This document shows, piece by piece, positions 33,635-42,677 of a DNA stretch of 51,426 nucleotides. The DNA lies in contig NZ_JAMFSB010000367.1 of the NCBI RefSeq assembly GCF_026225065.1, positions 1-51,426 of the forward strand, written 5' to 3'. Positions within the stretch are counted from its first letter, which is position 1. Each line of letters starts with the position of its first letter. The DNA comes from Paraburkholderia sp. GTDB taxonomy: Bacteria > Pseudomonadota > Gammaproteobacteria > Burkholderiales > Burkholderiaceae. Below the pieces are notes generated by a model. It had not been told where the DNA came from. It was given only the letters and a program-made list of their open reading frames with translations, and did no database searches. Both the position numbers and the translations under genes were made by a program.

Positions 33635-34040
33635 CTTGATCAAAACCTCACCCCATATTCAAGTTCGTGTTTCCCATCTAGCGATCGGCGACCGCCATGA
33701 AAACGGGTGGAGTATAGGGTTGGGCCCAATTGCAATGACTGCGCAAATCGTGGAAATCAGCCTTCCTGTTTTTGAGGGCAAAAATTCATAAAACTTTAAC
33801 GTTCCTGAATTCAATGGCTATTGACGCGGCTACTCAATGGACGGTACTAAAAACGCATGCATCGAGAGGAGATATCGCAGGCCCGTGAACCGCGAAGCCG
33901 CGCGCTTCATGTCTCAATTTAACTACATCCAGCGCTGCATCCTCTCATAAGACGCAACAGAATTAACGGAAGCTTATCGCTTGAAATTTAAGCGTCGGCT
34001 AATTGAAATTTATAAATCAAAGCCATTTATAAAATAGAAT
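33635..34040. other. AT-rich intergenic region upstream of porin and downstream of dctA
   Basis: About 400 bases with no gene. It carries the porin promoter on the minus strand. From about 33960 to 34060 the composition falls well below the window average (TTTATAAATCAAAGCC, ATTTATAAAATAGAATTTAA), which may help promoter opening or nucleoid-protein binding. No defined promoter box is claimed. Confidence 0.4.
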
Positions 34041-35366
34041 TTAATTTCTAAAAAAACTTTCATCTTTCACGGGCGGGGTCGAAGCATCAATGCCGGTATC
34101 AATATCGCGATCGAGTACCGCTCGCGCCGTCGTCATATCGAGCGCGCCCTCCCATCGCGCCACCACAATGGTTGCCACACCGTTGCCGATCAGATTGGTA
34201 ACGGCGCGCGCTTCGTTGAGGAAACGATCGACGCCTAGCAACAGCACCAGGCCGGCCACAGGAACCTTGTGCATGGTCGACAGCGTGGCCGCGAGTGCGA
34301 CGAAGCCAGCACCCGCGACACCGGCGGAGCCCTTGGAGGTCAGCAGAAGCACGCTCATCACCAACAGCTGATCCCAGATCGTCAGGTGAATGTTCATGGC
34401 TTGCGCAATGAAGATAGTCGCCATCGTCAGGTAGATTGCCGTGCCATCCGCATTAAACGTGTAACCCGTCGGCAATACCATTCCAACGACGGGCCGCGAA
34501 CAACCCAACTTCTCCATTTTAATGAGCATCTGAGGCAGCACCGCTTCGGTCGAAGCCGTACCGAGCGTGATGAGGATTTCGTCCTTGATGTAACGGAGAA
34601 ACTTCCACAAGGACAGCCCACATAGCCGCATGACGGCGCCTAGCACGACGACCACGAAGACGGTCGAAGTCAGGTAAAGGCAGAACATCAGTTGACCGAA
34701 CGATGCCAGCGTGCCGATCCCGTACTTGCCGATCGTGAACGCCATGCCGCCGAAAGCGCCGATCGGTGCGACATACATGACGATTCGAACCACGCCGAAC
34801 ATGCCCTGCAGGAACATATCGAGCATGTCGACCAGCGGCGCGGTACGTGGCCCCAGTTTAGCGAGGGCGATCGCGAATAACACTGAGAAGAAGATGATTG
34901 GCAGCATGTCCCCGTTAGCGAACGCACCGACGATGCTGTTCGGCACGATACTCATCAAGAAATCGAGCGTACCGTGCTGCTGCGCCGCGTGGGTGTAGCT
35001 TGCAATCGACGCGCTATCGATATGCGCCGGGTCGATGTTCATCCCGCTGCCAGGCTTGATGACGTTCACGACGAGCAAACCGATGGCGAGCGCGATGGTG
35101 GATGCGACTTCAAAGTAAAGAAGCGCTTTGACGCCGACTCGACCCGCCTCGTGAAGATCGCTCATGCGCGCAATGCCGACCACCACCGAAGCGAAGATGA
35201 TGGGCGCAAGCGACATCCGGATCAATTTGATGAACAGGTCCCCTAACGGCTTGAGCTGATCGCCGGTCTCAGGATAGAGGTGTCCGACCAGAATGCCGGC
35301 GATAATGCCAATCAGGACCTGTACATAAAGCCTGGAAAGATACTTTCCAATCGTTGAAACCAGCAT
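34041..35366 (-). CDS. dctA: C4-dicarboxylate:proton/sodium symporter DctA
   Basis: 441 aa, of the DAACS family. The early part is hydrophobic with FIKLIRMSLAPIIFASVVVG; the substrate-binding regions LPTGYTFNADGTAIYLTMAT and GSAGVAGAGFVALAA are well preserved, and NLIGNGVATIVVARW ends the transport core. It imports succinate, fumarate, malate and similar C4 acids. AGGAGACAGAC precedes the ATG. It is the second gene after the tartrate dehydratase on the same strand, 78 bp away with a hairpin between, so here it may carry tartrate as well; that is inference. Confidence 0.95.
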   Translation of the reverse strand: MLVSTIGKYLSRLYVQVLIGIIAGILVGHLYPETGDQLKPLGDLFIKLIRMSLAPIIFASVVVGIARMSDLHEAGRVGVKALLYFEVASTIALAIGLLVVNVIKPGSGMNIDPAHIDSASIASYTHAAQQHGTLDFLMSIVPNSIVGAFANGDMLPIIFFSVLFAIALAKLGPRTAPLVDMLDMFLQGMFGVVRIVMYVAPIGAFGGMAFTIGKYGIGTLASFGQLMFCLYLTSTVFVVVVLGAVMRLCGLSLWKFLRYIKDEILITLGTASTEAVLPQMLIKMEKLGCSRPVVGMVLPTGYTFNADGTAIYLTMATIFIAQAMNIHLTIWDQLLVMSVLLLTSKGSAGVAGAGFVALAATLSTMHKVPVAGLVLLLGVDRFLNEARAVTNLIGNGVATIVVARWEGALDMTTARAVLDRDIDTGIDASTPPVKDESFFRN

Positions 35367-35406
35367 GTCTGTCTCCTGTCGTCCTCTTTGCTTTTATATG
35401 GACGCT

Positions 35407-35429
35407 GCGCCGGCACTTTGAGCCGGCGC
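35407..35429 (-). terminator. Hairpin between tartrate dehydratase and dctA
   Basis: GCGCCGGC (35407-35414) and GCCGGCGC (35422-35429) form a perfect 8-bp stem with a 7-base loop. There is no T-run, so it may be a partial terminator or mRNA-stability element that sets dctA expression below that of the dehydratase. Confidence 0.45.
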
Positions 35430-35444
35430 GGTTTCGCTGACGGC

Positions 35445-36611
35445 TTACGCGGAAAGCTTCTTCATCTCCGCAAAGAGATCGGCCTTGCCCTCAAAGCCGA
35501 TACCCGGCAAATCGGGCATGGTGATATGGCCATTCTCGACCTTCACGCCATCCGGGAACCCACCATACGGCTGGAACAGATCCGGATACGACTCGTTGCC
35601 GCCAAGCCCAAGGCCAGCCGCGATGTTCAACGACATCTGGTGACCGCCATGCGGGATGCAGCGGCTCGGCGACCAGCCATGCTGACGAAGCATGTCGAGC
35701 GTACGAAGGTATTCGACCAGCCCGTAGCTCAACGCGCAGTCGAACTGCAACCAGTCGCGATCCGGGCGCATGCCACCATAGCGGATGAGGTTGCGGGCGT
35801 CCTGCATCGAAAACAGGTCTTCGCCGGTCGCCATCGGATTGGCGTAATAGTTGCGCAGTGTCGCTTGCAGTTCGAAGTCAAGCGGATCACCCGGTTCCTC
35901 GTACCAGAACAGGTCGTACTGCGACAACGCCTTCGCATATTGAATCGCGGTGTCGAGATCGAAGCGGCCATTGGCATCGACCGCAAGCTTCTGGCCGTCG
36001 CCCAGCACGCTCAGGATCGAATCGATGCGACGCAGGTCCTCGTCGAGCGATGCTCCGCCAATTTTCTTTTTCACCACCGTATAGCCCCGGTCGAGATAGC
36101 TGCGCATCTCGTCCTTGAGCTTTCCATGATCCTGTCCCGGGTAGTAGTAACCGCCCGCGGCGTACACGAAAACCTTACGCTCGGGTTGACCATTGCCGTA
36201 GCGGTCGGCCAGCAACTGGAAGAGCGGCTTGCCTTCAATCTTCGCGACGGCATCCCAGACCGCCATGTCGATCGTGCCGATGGCGACCGAACGCTCGCCG
36301 TGACCGCCCGGCTTCTCGTTCGAGAACATCGTGGCCCAGATTTTGTGGGGGTCGAGATTGTCGCCAGCGTCATTGATAAGCGTGTCCGGAGCGGCTTCGA
36401 GCAGACGCGGAATGAAGCGCTCGCGCATCAGTGTCCCCTGCCCGTAGCGGCCGTTGGAGTTGAAGCCGTACCCGACAACCGGCTTACCGTCACGGACGAC
36501 GTCGGTCACTACGGCGACCAGACTCAGCGTCATCTTGCTGAAGTCGATATAGGCGTTGCGGATCGGTGAGCTGATGAGGACGGTTTTTTCGCGGATTTCA
36601 ACGATTTTCAT
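35445..36611 (-). CDS. tarD: D(-)-tartrate dehydratase (enolase superfamily)
   Basis: 388 aa. It matches the mandelate racemase subgroup of the enolase superfamily. From memory of the characterised Bradyrhizobium TarD, the metal ligands should be Asp, Glu and Glu and the acid-base residues Lys and His. Here they would be Asp212, Glu238 and Glu264 for Mg, with Lys183 in VVKKKIGG and His321 in CIPHGGHQ, each one residue earlier than in that enzyme. The reaction is D-tartrate to oxaloacetate plus water. AGGAGACCCGC precedes the ATG. It is divergent from a LysR gene and lies upstream of dctA, which together suggests uptake and use of tartrate. Confidence 0.85.
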   Translation of the reverse strand: MKIVEIREKTVLISSPIRNAYIDFSKMTLSLVAVVTDVVRDGKPVVGYGFNSNGRYGQGTLMRERFIPRLLEAAPDTLINDAGDNLDPHKIWATMFSNEKPGGHGERSVAIGTIDMAVWDAVAKIEGKPLFQLLADRYGNGQPERKVFVYAAGGYYYPGQDHGKLKDEMRSYLDRGYTVVKKKIGGASLDEDLRRIDSILSVLGDGQKLAVDANGRFDLDTAIQYAKALSQYDLFWYEEPGDPLDFELQATLRNYYANPMATGEDLFSMQDARNLIRYGGMRPDRDWLQFDCALSYGLVEYLRTLDMLRQHGWSPSRCIPHGGHQMSLNIAAGLGLGGNESYPDLFQPYGGFPDGVKVENGHITMPDLPGIGFEGKADLFAEMKKLSA

Positions 36612-36695
36612 GCGGGTCTCCTGGCGGCATCGCGCGTCGTCGATGCAACGGGCTGTAAGAGCCGCTAGGTTATGCCCTGCGAGTAGCGTTATGAT

Positions 36696-36708
36696 TCACT
36701 GAAAGTGA
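36696..36708. promoter_or_regulatory. Inverted repeat in the tarD-LysR intergenic region
   Basis: TCACT (36696-36700), GAA, AGTGA (36704-36708): perfect 5-bp arms, centred 25 bases before the LysR start and about 90 bases before tarD. This is a plausible LysR autoregulatory binding site. Confidence 0.35.
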
Positions 36709-36726
36709 CTTCTTTATTAACTTACG

Positions 36727-37638
36727 GTGAAGACTGACCTAGCCTCCCATCTGCAGTTTTTCGTCCTGCTCGCACGACACGGCAATCTGACCGCAGCCGC
36801 ACGCGAACTCGATCTGACGCCGCCCGCAGCGACCAAGCGGCTCGCCCAGCTGGAGGCGCGGCTCGGCGTGCGACTGGTGAACCGCACCACGCGCAGCGTC
36901 AGCCTGACCGCTGAGGGTGAAACCTACCTGCACCACGCGACGCGGATTCTGGCCGAGGTGCGGGAGATGGAAGATGCCGTTTCGTCCAGCCGGTCAATGC
37001 CGCGAGGACTGCTGCGCGTAAACGCGACGCTGGGGTTCGGCCGCACCACGATCGCACCGCTTGTTTCCGAGTTCGCAAAACGTCATCCGCATGTGGAAGT
37101 GCAGCTTGACGTTACCGACCGGCCGATCGATCTTGTAGAAAGCGGTGTCGACCTTGCCATCCGCTTCGGTTCGCTGCCCGACAAGCGGCTCAACGCGCGG
37201 CGCGTCATGTCGAATCGCAGATTCCTCTGCGCATCGCCACGGTATCTGGAGCAGCACGGCACGCCTGCGACGCTTGCCGACCTTTCCGATCACCAGTGCA
37301 TCGTCCATCGCCAGAACGACGACGCCTACGGAATCTGGCGCCTGATGCACAAAGGACACACCGAGGTGGTAAAAGTGCAAGGCACGCTGTCAAGCAACGA
37401 CGGCGACATCGTTCTGGGTTGGGCGCTCGACGGACACGGCATCTTGATCCGCTCGGAATGGGACCTGGCGAAATACCTGGAGAGCGGACGACTGCGCATT
37501 GTTCTGCCAGAGTTTGTGCAGCCCTCGGCAGACCTCTTTGTCTACTATCCAAGCAAACGCAATCAGTCCGCACGCGCACGAGCGTTCGTAGACTTTCTGG
37601 TCGAGCGCTTCAAAAATCCAGCTATCCCTGCCGTTTAG
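36727..37638 (+). CDS. LysR family regulator, divergent from D-tartrate dehydratase
   Basis: 303 aa from a GTG at 36727. The N-terminal winged helix reads FVLLARHGNLTAAARELDLT and AATKRLAQLEARLGVRLV, followed by RGLLRVNATLGFGRTTIAP at the start of the effector domain. The gene is 115 bp from tarD in the opposite direction, the usual LysR layout. It therefore probably activates tarD and dctA when tartrate or a related dicarboxylate is present. A start codon later in the frame is not better supported. Confidence 0.92.
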   Translation: MKTDLASHLQFFVLLARHGNLTAAARELDLTPPAATKRLAQLEARLGVRLVNRTTRSVSLTAEGETYLHHATRILAEVREMEDAVSSSRSMPRGLLRVNATLGFGRTTIAPLVSEFAKRHPHVEVQLDVTDRPIDLVESGVDLAIRFGSLPDKRLNARRVMSNRRFLCASPRYLEQHGTPATLADLSDHQCIVHRQNDDAYGIWRLMHKGHTEVVKVQGTLSSNDGDIVLGWALDGHGILIRSEWDLAKYLESGRLRIVLPEFVQPSADLFVYYPSKRNQSARARAFVDFLVERFKNPAIPAV

Positions 37639-37852
37639 GCCGCTTCTCTCCGACACCAGCGGATTGCGCCATAGCGATATGGGATCAATTAACAATCCTT
37701 AACGAACCCGATCTCCCGGCTGGTGTTCGTTGCCTTTAAACTGGGCTCTCTGCCGCGAAATATAACCAGACCAGCCTGGACATCGCCGCGTTCCTTTCCC
37801 GAACGTTTCGATCTGGACCGCGCTCGGGTTCGTCCGATCGCCTATCGCCACC

Positions 37853-38950
37853 ATGGATACACTTCAGACTCCAATCGTCCCTGTCGCAACCGTGTTACTG
37901 GTCGACGATCAACCGATTGTTGGAGAGGTGATAAGACGCGCCCTCGAGAACGAAACCGGCATCCACCTCCATGTCTGCACCGAGGGGCGCGAAGCCCTTT
38001 CCATGGCGTGCCGGATAAGGCCCACGGTGATCCTTCAGGATCTCATCATGCCAGGCATAGATGGGCTGGATATCGTGCGCAGCTATCGCACTCACCCTGT
38101 CACGGCAAATGTGCCGGTTATCGTGCTGTCCTCGCGGGAACAGCCTACGGTCAAAAGCGCAGCATTCGTTGCCGGCGCCAACGACTACCTGGTCAAACTA
38201 CCCGATTCAATCGAGCTGATCGCACGAATCCGATATCATTCGGCTTCCTACATTAGTCTGCGTCAGCGCGACGATGCAATGGATTTTCTCTCCCACGACA
38301 TGCGTTCGCCGCAAACGTCCATTCTGGCGCTGCTCGAATTCTATCGCATGGAACATGGCACGCTCACGCCGCTGCTCGAACGTATTGCCACGCATGCCAC
38401 CAATGCACTGGAACTGGCGGACGGCTTCCTCAATCTGGCGCGTGCACAGTCGGAATCGCGGCAATTCGAAATAGTCAACCTGAACGAGATACTGATCGTC
38501 GCCGTCGACCAGCTCTACGAGAAGGCTGTCGCTAAAGGATGCCGCATCTCCATTGAAGCGCCAGACACGTCACTGGTGTGTCTTGCCGACAGCCTGCTAT
38601 TGACCCGCCTCGTCACCAACCTGCTCGACAATGCATTGAAATACGGACCGCGTGACGCTACCGTGCGCTGCATCCTCGCGGATACGCGTGAGGGCCTGCT
38701 TATAGGTGTGGAGGATGAAGGCACGGGCATTCCGGCAAGGGAAACCGACCGTGTCGCGGAACGCTTTGTCCGGCTGCCTTCCGGCGTGATCAATGAAGCA
38801 AGCGGATTCGGTCTGGGTCTGGCATTTGTCAATTTCACCGCCACCAAACATAGAGGCCGTGTGATCATGAGCAGAACGGAGAGAGGCTTTATGATCGGCG
38901 CGCTCCTTCCTAAAGCCGAGCAGCCTGCGAGAAGCCTCGGCGCCAGGTGA
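37853..38950 (+). CDS. Receiver-histidine kinase fusion protein (REC-HisKA-HATPase)
   Basis: 365 aa, soluble. Residues about 12-130 are a receiver domain (LLVDDQPIVGEVIRRAL), with the phosphoacceptor Asp63 in LQDLIMPGIDG and Lys115. A short kinase region follows: H-box DFLSHDMRSPQTSI with His148, N-box NLLDNALKYGP, G1 VEDEGTGIP and G2 GFGLGLAF. The order is reversed compared with ordinary hybrid kinases, which put REC last. No sensor or membrane segment is seen, so the receiver is the likely input, controlled by another kinase. It has no adjacent response regulator, so its partner is unknown. Confidence 0.88.
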   Translation: MDTLQTPIVPVATVLLVDDQPIVGEVIRRALENETGIHLHVCTEGREALSMACRIRPTVILQDLIMPGIDGLDIVRSYRTHPVTANVPVIVLSSREQPTVKSAAFVAGANDYLVKLPDSIELIARIRYHSASYISLRQRDDAMDFLSHDMRSPQTSILALLEFYRMEHGTLTPLLERIATHATNALELADGFLNLARAQSESRQFEIVNLNEILIVAVDQLYEKAVAKGCRISIEAPDTSLVCLADSLLLTRLVTNLLDNALKYGPRDATVRCILADTREGLLIGVEDEGTGIPARETDRVAERFVRLPSGVINEASGFGLGLAFVNFTATKHRGRVIMSRTERGFMIGALLPKAEQPARSLGAR

Positions 38951-39017
38951 AGCCTGTCAACGAATGATCTGATGTTTACGATGCTCGGGCTCTGCGTAGC
39001 CGCGACAACCTCAAGCA

Positions 39018-39045
39018 GGTTAGCCCTGCAGCAGCAAAGCTAACC
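39018..39045. terminator. Hairpin between the kinase fusion and the glycine-zipper gene
   Basis: GGTTAGC (39018-39024) and GCTAACC (39039-39045) form a perfect 7-bp stem with a 14-base loop, between two convergent genes. A short TTTATT follows 11 bases later on the plus strand. Confidence 0.45.
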
Positions 39046-39073
39046 ACCCGCGGGAATTTATTGCCGGGCAAGC

Positions 39074-39331
39074 TTACCGAGCCTGCGATTGCCCCTGCTG
39101 AGCCGCTTGCTGGTCCTGTGTTCTAGCCGCATCCTGCTTCGCCTTCTTCGCCGCCATATGATGGCCGACCGCACATCCCCCTGCCGCGCCAACCGCTGCG
39201 TGACCGTTGCCAACAAAGTGGCCCGCAACGCCTCCAGCCGCTGCGCCTTTCAGGCATCCCGCAGCGGTCGCTTCTCCGGCCATTGCCATCAAGACAATGC
39301 TCGCGGTCAGCACGATAACTTTGAATGTCAT
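39074..39331 (-). CDS. Small exported glycine-zipper protein (YmgG-like)
   Basis: 85 aa from the ATG at 39331, preceded by AAAGGA. A signal peptide (MTFKVIVLTASIVLMAMAG, cut after ATA) leads into KGAAAGGVAGHFVGNGHAAVGAAGGCAVGHH, a Gly-zipper pattern of small residues at every fourth position that can form a paired membrane or envelope helix. The tail is Gln/Ala/Lys-rich (QDAARTQDQQAAQQGQ) and disordered. It resembles the YmgG or 17-kDa-antigen glycine-zipper families, which are envelope proteins of unclear role. It is monocistronic and convergent with the kinase gene. Confidence 0.78.
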   Translation of the reverse strand: MTFKVIVLTASIVLMAMAGEATAAGCLKGAAAGGVAGHFVGNGHAAVGAAGGCAVGHHMAAKKAKQDAARTQDQQAAQQGQSQAR

Positions 39332-39937
39332 GTCCTTTCTCCCTGGTGAGTTCGATTCGGCTTCATAGCCCTGCTTCCAACCCGGAGAGTGCAAGTTCCA
39401 TTCCATCGATAGCGATTTGGACAGCGTGAAACGCAAACGTCTCAGTTCGCGTCACGTACTCTTCGCACTCTTTTAACTTTCGAAGTCTTTCGAAACCTAA
39501 AGCACGGACACATTCCGGTCGATACGCGAGTAGTTAATGCACGCTGTCCAGAGGACCAGGATGAACAGATCAGAATCACGTTCACATGCCAGGCGACCTG
39601 TATCGGCATCGCGCCTGCATAGATTGCAATGGTACTTTCGTCCGCGGCTCGGCCTGCGCGACCTTGACGCGTTGCTTCGCCCGAAGCGCGGCGTGACCGG
39701 TCAGCAGGCCCATCGATGACGGCGCCCGAAGATACGCCCCGCATGCTGTGCTGTGTTGCACTGCACGCTGCCTCGCGACGCTGCCCCCACATGCCCCTCA
39801 CGCATCGTCAAACCCGCCCGGCCTGATGATCCGTCGCGCGTGCAGCATAGGGCAAGTCCCTAGCGCCGTTTAGCCGGGCATTACCCTCCCACCGATCCCT
39901 CCACCTAAACTTGAGTCACAAGGAGGGGGATACGGTA
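39332..39937. other. Intergenic region with no supported gene
   Basis: About 600 bases. A 119-codon minus frame (39442-39801) and a 60-codon plus frame (39537-39719) are open, but both read as Arg/Ser-rich, unstructured strings without a ribosome site, and I do not call them. The strongest element is CAAGGAGGGGGATA before the glyoxalase gene. Confidence 0.4.
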
Positions 39938-40336
39938 ATGGCCAAGTTAATCCATACGATGATCCGTGTTGTGGATCTCGAACGTTCGCTGCAGTTCTAC
40001 CGCCAGGCGTTCGGTCTCGAGGTCTCGCACCGGCTCGATTTTCCCGAGTTCACGCTCGCCTATCTGCGCAACGCAGAAACGGATGAGGAAATCGAACTGA
40101 CCTGGAACAAAGGGCGCACCGAGCCCTATACACACGGCGATGGCTACGGCCATGTCGCGGTCTGTGTCGACGATGTCAAATCCGAGCGCCAGCGTCTCGT
40201 CGAACTTGGCATGTCCCCCACCGACGTACGCGAGTTTCGCAACGACAGCGGCGAACTGCTCGCCCGCTACTTCTTTATTCAGGATCCAGACGGTTACAAG
40301 ATTGAAGTCCTGGAGCGCCACGGCCATTACCAATAA
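39938..40336 (+). CDS. Lactoylglutathione lyase / glyoxalase I family protein
   Basis: 132 aa from the ATG at 39938, preceded by GGAGGGGG about 9 bases away; a longer reading is less likely. It is a single vicinal-oxygen-chelate fold duplicated within the chain. Metal ligands are expected at His in IHTMIRV, Glu in EIELTWN, His in YGHVAV and Glu in YKIEVLE. The classic role is to turn the hemithioacetal of methylglyoxal and glutathione into lactoylglutathione. As the first gene of a GMC dehydrogenase operon, it may instead act on an aldehyde or ketoaldehyde made there. The next gene starts 47 bp on. Confidence 0.9.
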   Translation: MAKLIHTMIRVVDLERSLQFYRQAFGLEVSHRLDFPEFTLAYLRNAETDEEIELTWNKGRTEPYTHGDGYGHVAVCVDDVKSERQRLVELGMSPTDVREFRNDSGELLARYFFIQDPDGYKIEVLERHGHYQ

Positions 40337-40383
40337 AACCCGTCGCCGTAGTGCCCGGTTCAAATCACACCAAGGAGACAACG

Positions 40384-41034
40384 ATGAATACAAGGGTGAT
40401 CCCCATCGCGTCCGGCCACGTGCAACGTGCCGAACCCCATGAGCATATGGAACACGCAGAGCACGCGGCTTCGGTCGTGCTGAAAATCCCGCTTACGCGC
40501 CGGGAGTTGTTGAGGGGGACGGGTGTCATCACAGGCACGCTAGCGCTTTCCTCGATCTTCGCCGCACTCGCGCCAAGCCGCGTCTGGGCGGTCGAATTGC
40601 AGGGCCTCGACAGCCACCAGGGTGAGGTGATTCTCGCTTTCACGCGCCAGGTCTATCCCCATCCAACACTTGACGACGCCGTGTACGCACTCGTCGTGAA
40701 GGACCTGGACGCAAAGGCGCGCAAAGACCCTATGGTGCAGCAACAACTCGCGAGCGGTGTCCAGCAACTCGATGCGCTCGGCGGTTCGAACTGGGCCAAG
40801 CGGGACACCGCGTCTCAGGCACGCGATGTTGCATCAATGGCCGGCACGCCGTTTTTCAACACCGTACGCAGCACCGCAGTGGTTTCGCTGTATGCCAACA
40901 CGCTCGCGTACACGCATTTTGGATACGGGGCATCCGAAGGTGACGCCGGTTATCTGTACAAGGGGTTCAACAGTCTGTCGTGGCTGCCTAATCCGCCAGC
41001 CTCCGACAGCGGCCCGATCCCTTCGGATAGCTAA
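40384..41034 (+). CDS. Tat-type small subunit of a GMC dehydrogenase (gluconate 2-dehydrogenase subunit 3 family)
   Basis: 216 aa from the ATG at 40384 with AAGGAG upstream. After a polar, His-rich leader it has LTRRELLRGTG and a hydrophobic stretch ending in RVWAVE, a twin-arginine signal. The mature part is helical (VILAFTRQVYPHP, VYALVVKDLDAKARKDP) and matches the accessory subunit of membrane GMC dehydrogenases such as FAD-dependent glucose, gluconate and sorbitol dehydrogenases. It helps fold and export the catalytic subunit, which has no signal of its own. It lies 31 bp before the GMC gene, as expected. Confidence 0.8.
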   Translation: MNTRVIPIASGHVQRAEPHEHMEHAEHAASVVLKIPLTRRELLRGTGVITGTLALSSIFAALAPSRVWAVELQGLDSHQGEVILAFTRQVYPHPTLDDAVYALVVKDLDAKARKDPMVQQQLASGVQQLDALGGSNWAKRDTASQARDVASMAGTPFFNTVRSTAVVSLYANTLAYTHFGYGASEGDAGYLYKGFNSLSWLPNPPASDSGPIPSDS

Positions 41035-41065
41035 CCACACCGCGATAGAAAACGCATGGAGACGA

Positions 41066-42655
41066 ATGATGAACCAGGACAACAATAAAGTGAAGTTCTC
41101 CCACAACGACGACCACGTCGTCGTCATTATCGGTTCTGGCGCGGGCGGCGGCACGCTCGCGAACGAACTCGCGCAGAAGGGCGTCAACGTCGTGGTGCTG
41201 GAAGCCGGCGCACTGCACACACAAGGCGATTTCCTTACCGACGAATGGGGCGCGTTCCAGATGCTGTCATGGACAGACAAGCGCACCACCTCCGGAACGT
41301 GGCGTGTGGCCCAGGATTTTCCTAACCTGCCTGCATGGATTTGCAAGACCGTAGGCGGCACGACCACGCATTGGGCCGGGGCAAGCCTGCGCATCCAGCC
41401 TCACGAGTTCAAGGCGAAGACGAATTACGGCGACATCAAGGACGCCAATCTGCTCGACTGGCCGTTGACGCGCGAAGAACTCAACCCGTACTACGACCGC
41501 GCCGAAAAGAAAATGGGCGTGACCCGCACCAACGGCTTGCCCGGCTTACCGGGCAACAACAATTTCAAGGTCATGTCCGCCGGCGCCACGAAGGTGGGCT
41601 ACAAGGAATGCAATACCGGGCACATGGCGATCAACAGCACGGTGCGCGACGACCGCAGTCACTGCTTTCAGCGCGGCTTCTGCTTCCAGGGCTGCCGCAC
41701 CGGCGCCAAGTGGTCGACCCTGTACACCGAACTGCCGCGCGCTCAGGCAACCGGTCATATGGAACTACGCACGCAAGCGCACGTGGTTCGCATCGAGCAC
41801 GATGCTCGCGGCAAAGCGAAAGAAGTGGTCTACTACGATAGCAACGGCCAGTTGCAACGGCAGAAAGCGCGCATTGTTGCGGTAGCGGGCAATTCGATTG
41901 AAACGCCGCGCCTGCTACTCAATTCGCACTCGGGGCGGTTTGCCGATGGACTCGCCAATTCGTCAGGTCAGGTGGGGCGCAACTATATGCGTCACACCAC
42001 GGGCTCCGTGTACGCGGTGTTCGACGAGAAGGTCGACATGTTCAAGGGCACCACGATGGCCGGCATTATCGAGGACGAAGCCGTGTTCGATCCGAAGCGT
42101 GGCTTTGCCGGCGGGTACCATATGGAAACCATCTCGCTAGGGCTGCCGTTTTACGCCGCGTTCCTCGATCCCGGCGCATGGGGTCCAAAGTTCACGCAAG
42201 CCATGGACGAATACGCCTACACCGCAGGGATGTGGATTGTCGGAGAGGACATGCCACGCGCAACCAATCGAATCACGTTGAATGGCGACGTCAAGGACCA
42301 ATACGGGCAACCCGTGGCCAACGTGCATTTCGACGACCATCCGAACGACGAGGCAATGCGCGAACACGCGTTCACGCAAGGCACAGCGGTTTACACAGCG
42401 GCCGGCGCGAAAAAGGTGTACCGCGTGCCACCCTACCCGTCCACGCATAACCTCGGCACCGCGCGCATGAGTGCCCAGGCCGAGGATGGCGTCTGCAACA
42501 GCTACGGCCAGACCCACGACGTGCCGAACCTGTTCATCTCCGACGGCAGCCAGTTCACGACCGGCGCCGCCGAAAACCCCACCTTGACGATCGTGACACT
42601 GGCGATAAGACAGGCCGACTACATCACCGGGCAGATGAGCAAGCGCTCGATCTAA
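41066..42655 (+). CDS. GMC family FAD-dependent dehydrogenase, catalytic subunit
   Basis: 529 aa from the ATG at 41066 (ATGATG; GGAGA just upstream). The FAD site is VVIIGSGAGGGTLA, with VVVLEAGA as the ribose contact. Cys200, Cys206 and Cys210 (HCFQRGFCFQGC, then RTGA) sit where FAD-dependent glucose dehydrogenase has its [3Fe-4S] cluster; the first ligand may be His199 or another residue. The active-site His and Asn are likely in YPSTHNLGTARM and GAAENPTLTI. It oxidises an alcohol or sugar. It has no signal peptide and should be exported folded by the Tat subunit upstream. Unusually, no cytochrome c subunit follows. Confidence 0.9.
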   Translation: MMNQDNNKVKFSHNDDHVVVIIGSGAGGGTLANELAQKGVNVVVLEAGALHTQGDFLTDEWGAFQMLSWTDKRTTSGTWRVAQDFPNLPAWICKTVGGTTTHWAGASLRIQPHEFKAKTNYGDIKDANLLDWPLTREELNPYYDRAEKKMGVTRTNGLPGLPGNNNFKVMSAGATKVGYKECNTGHMAINSTVRDDRSHCFQRGFCFQGCRTGAKWSTLYTELPRAQATGHMELRTQAHVVRIEHDARGKAKEVVYYDSNGQLQRQKARIVAVAGNSIETPRLLLNSHSGRFADGLANSSGQVGRNYMRHTTGSVYAVFDEKVDMFKGTTMAGIIEDEAVFDPKRGFAGGYHMETISLGLPFYAAFLDPGAWGPKFTQAMDEYAYTAGMWIVGEDMPRATNRITLNGDVKDQYGQPVANVHFDDHPNDEAMREHAFTQGTAVYTAAGAKKVYRVPPYPSTHNLGTARMSAQAEDGVCNSYGQTHDVPNLFISDGSQFTTGAAENPTLTIVTLAIRQADYITGQMSKRSI

Positions 42656-42677
42656 CGCTTCAGGAGGCAAACCCGCA

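Noticed and set aside
35388..36569. 393-codon plus frame opposite the tartrate dehydratase
   Set aside because: Antisense to an enzyme with all catalytic residues in place.
39442..39801. 119-codon minus frame in the spacer before the glyoxalase
   Set aside because: No ribosome site, Arg/Ser-rich unstructured translation, and no neighbour on its strand to form an operon.
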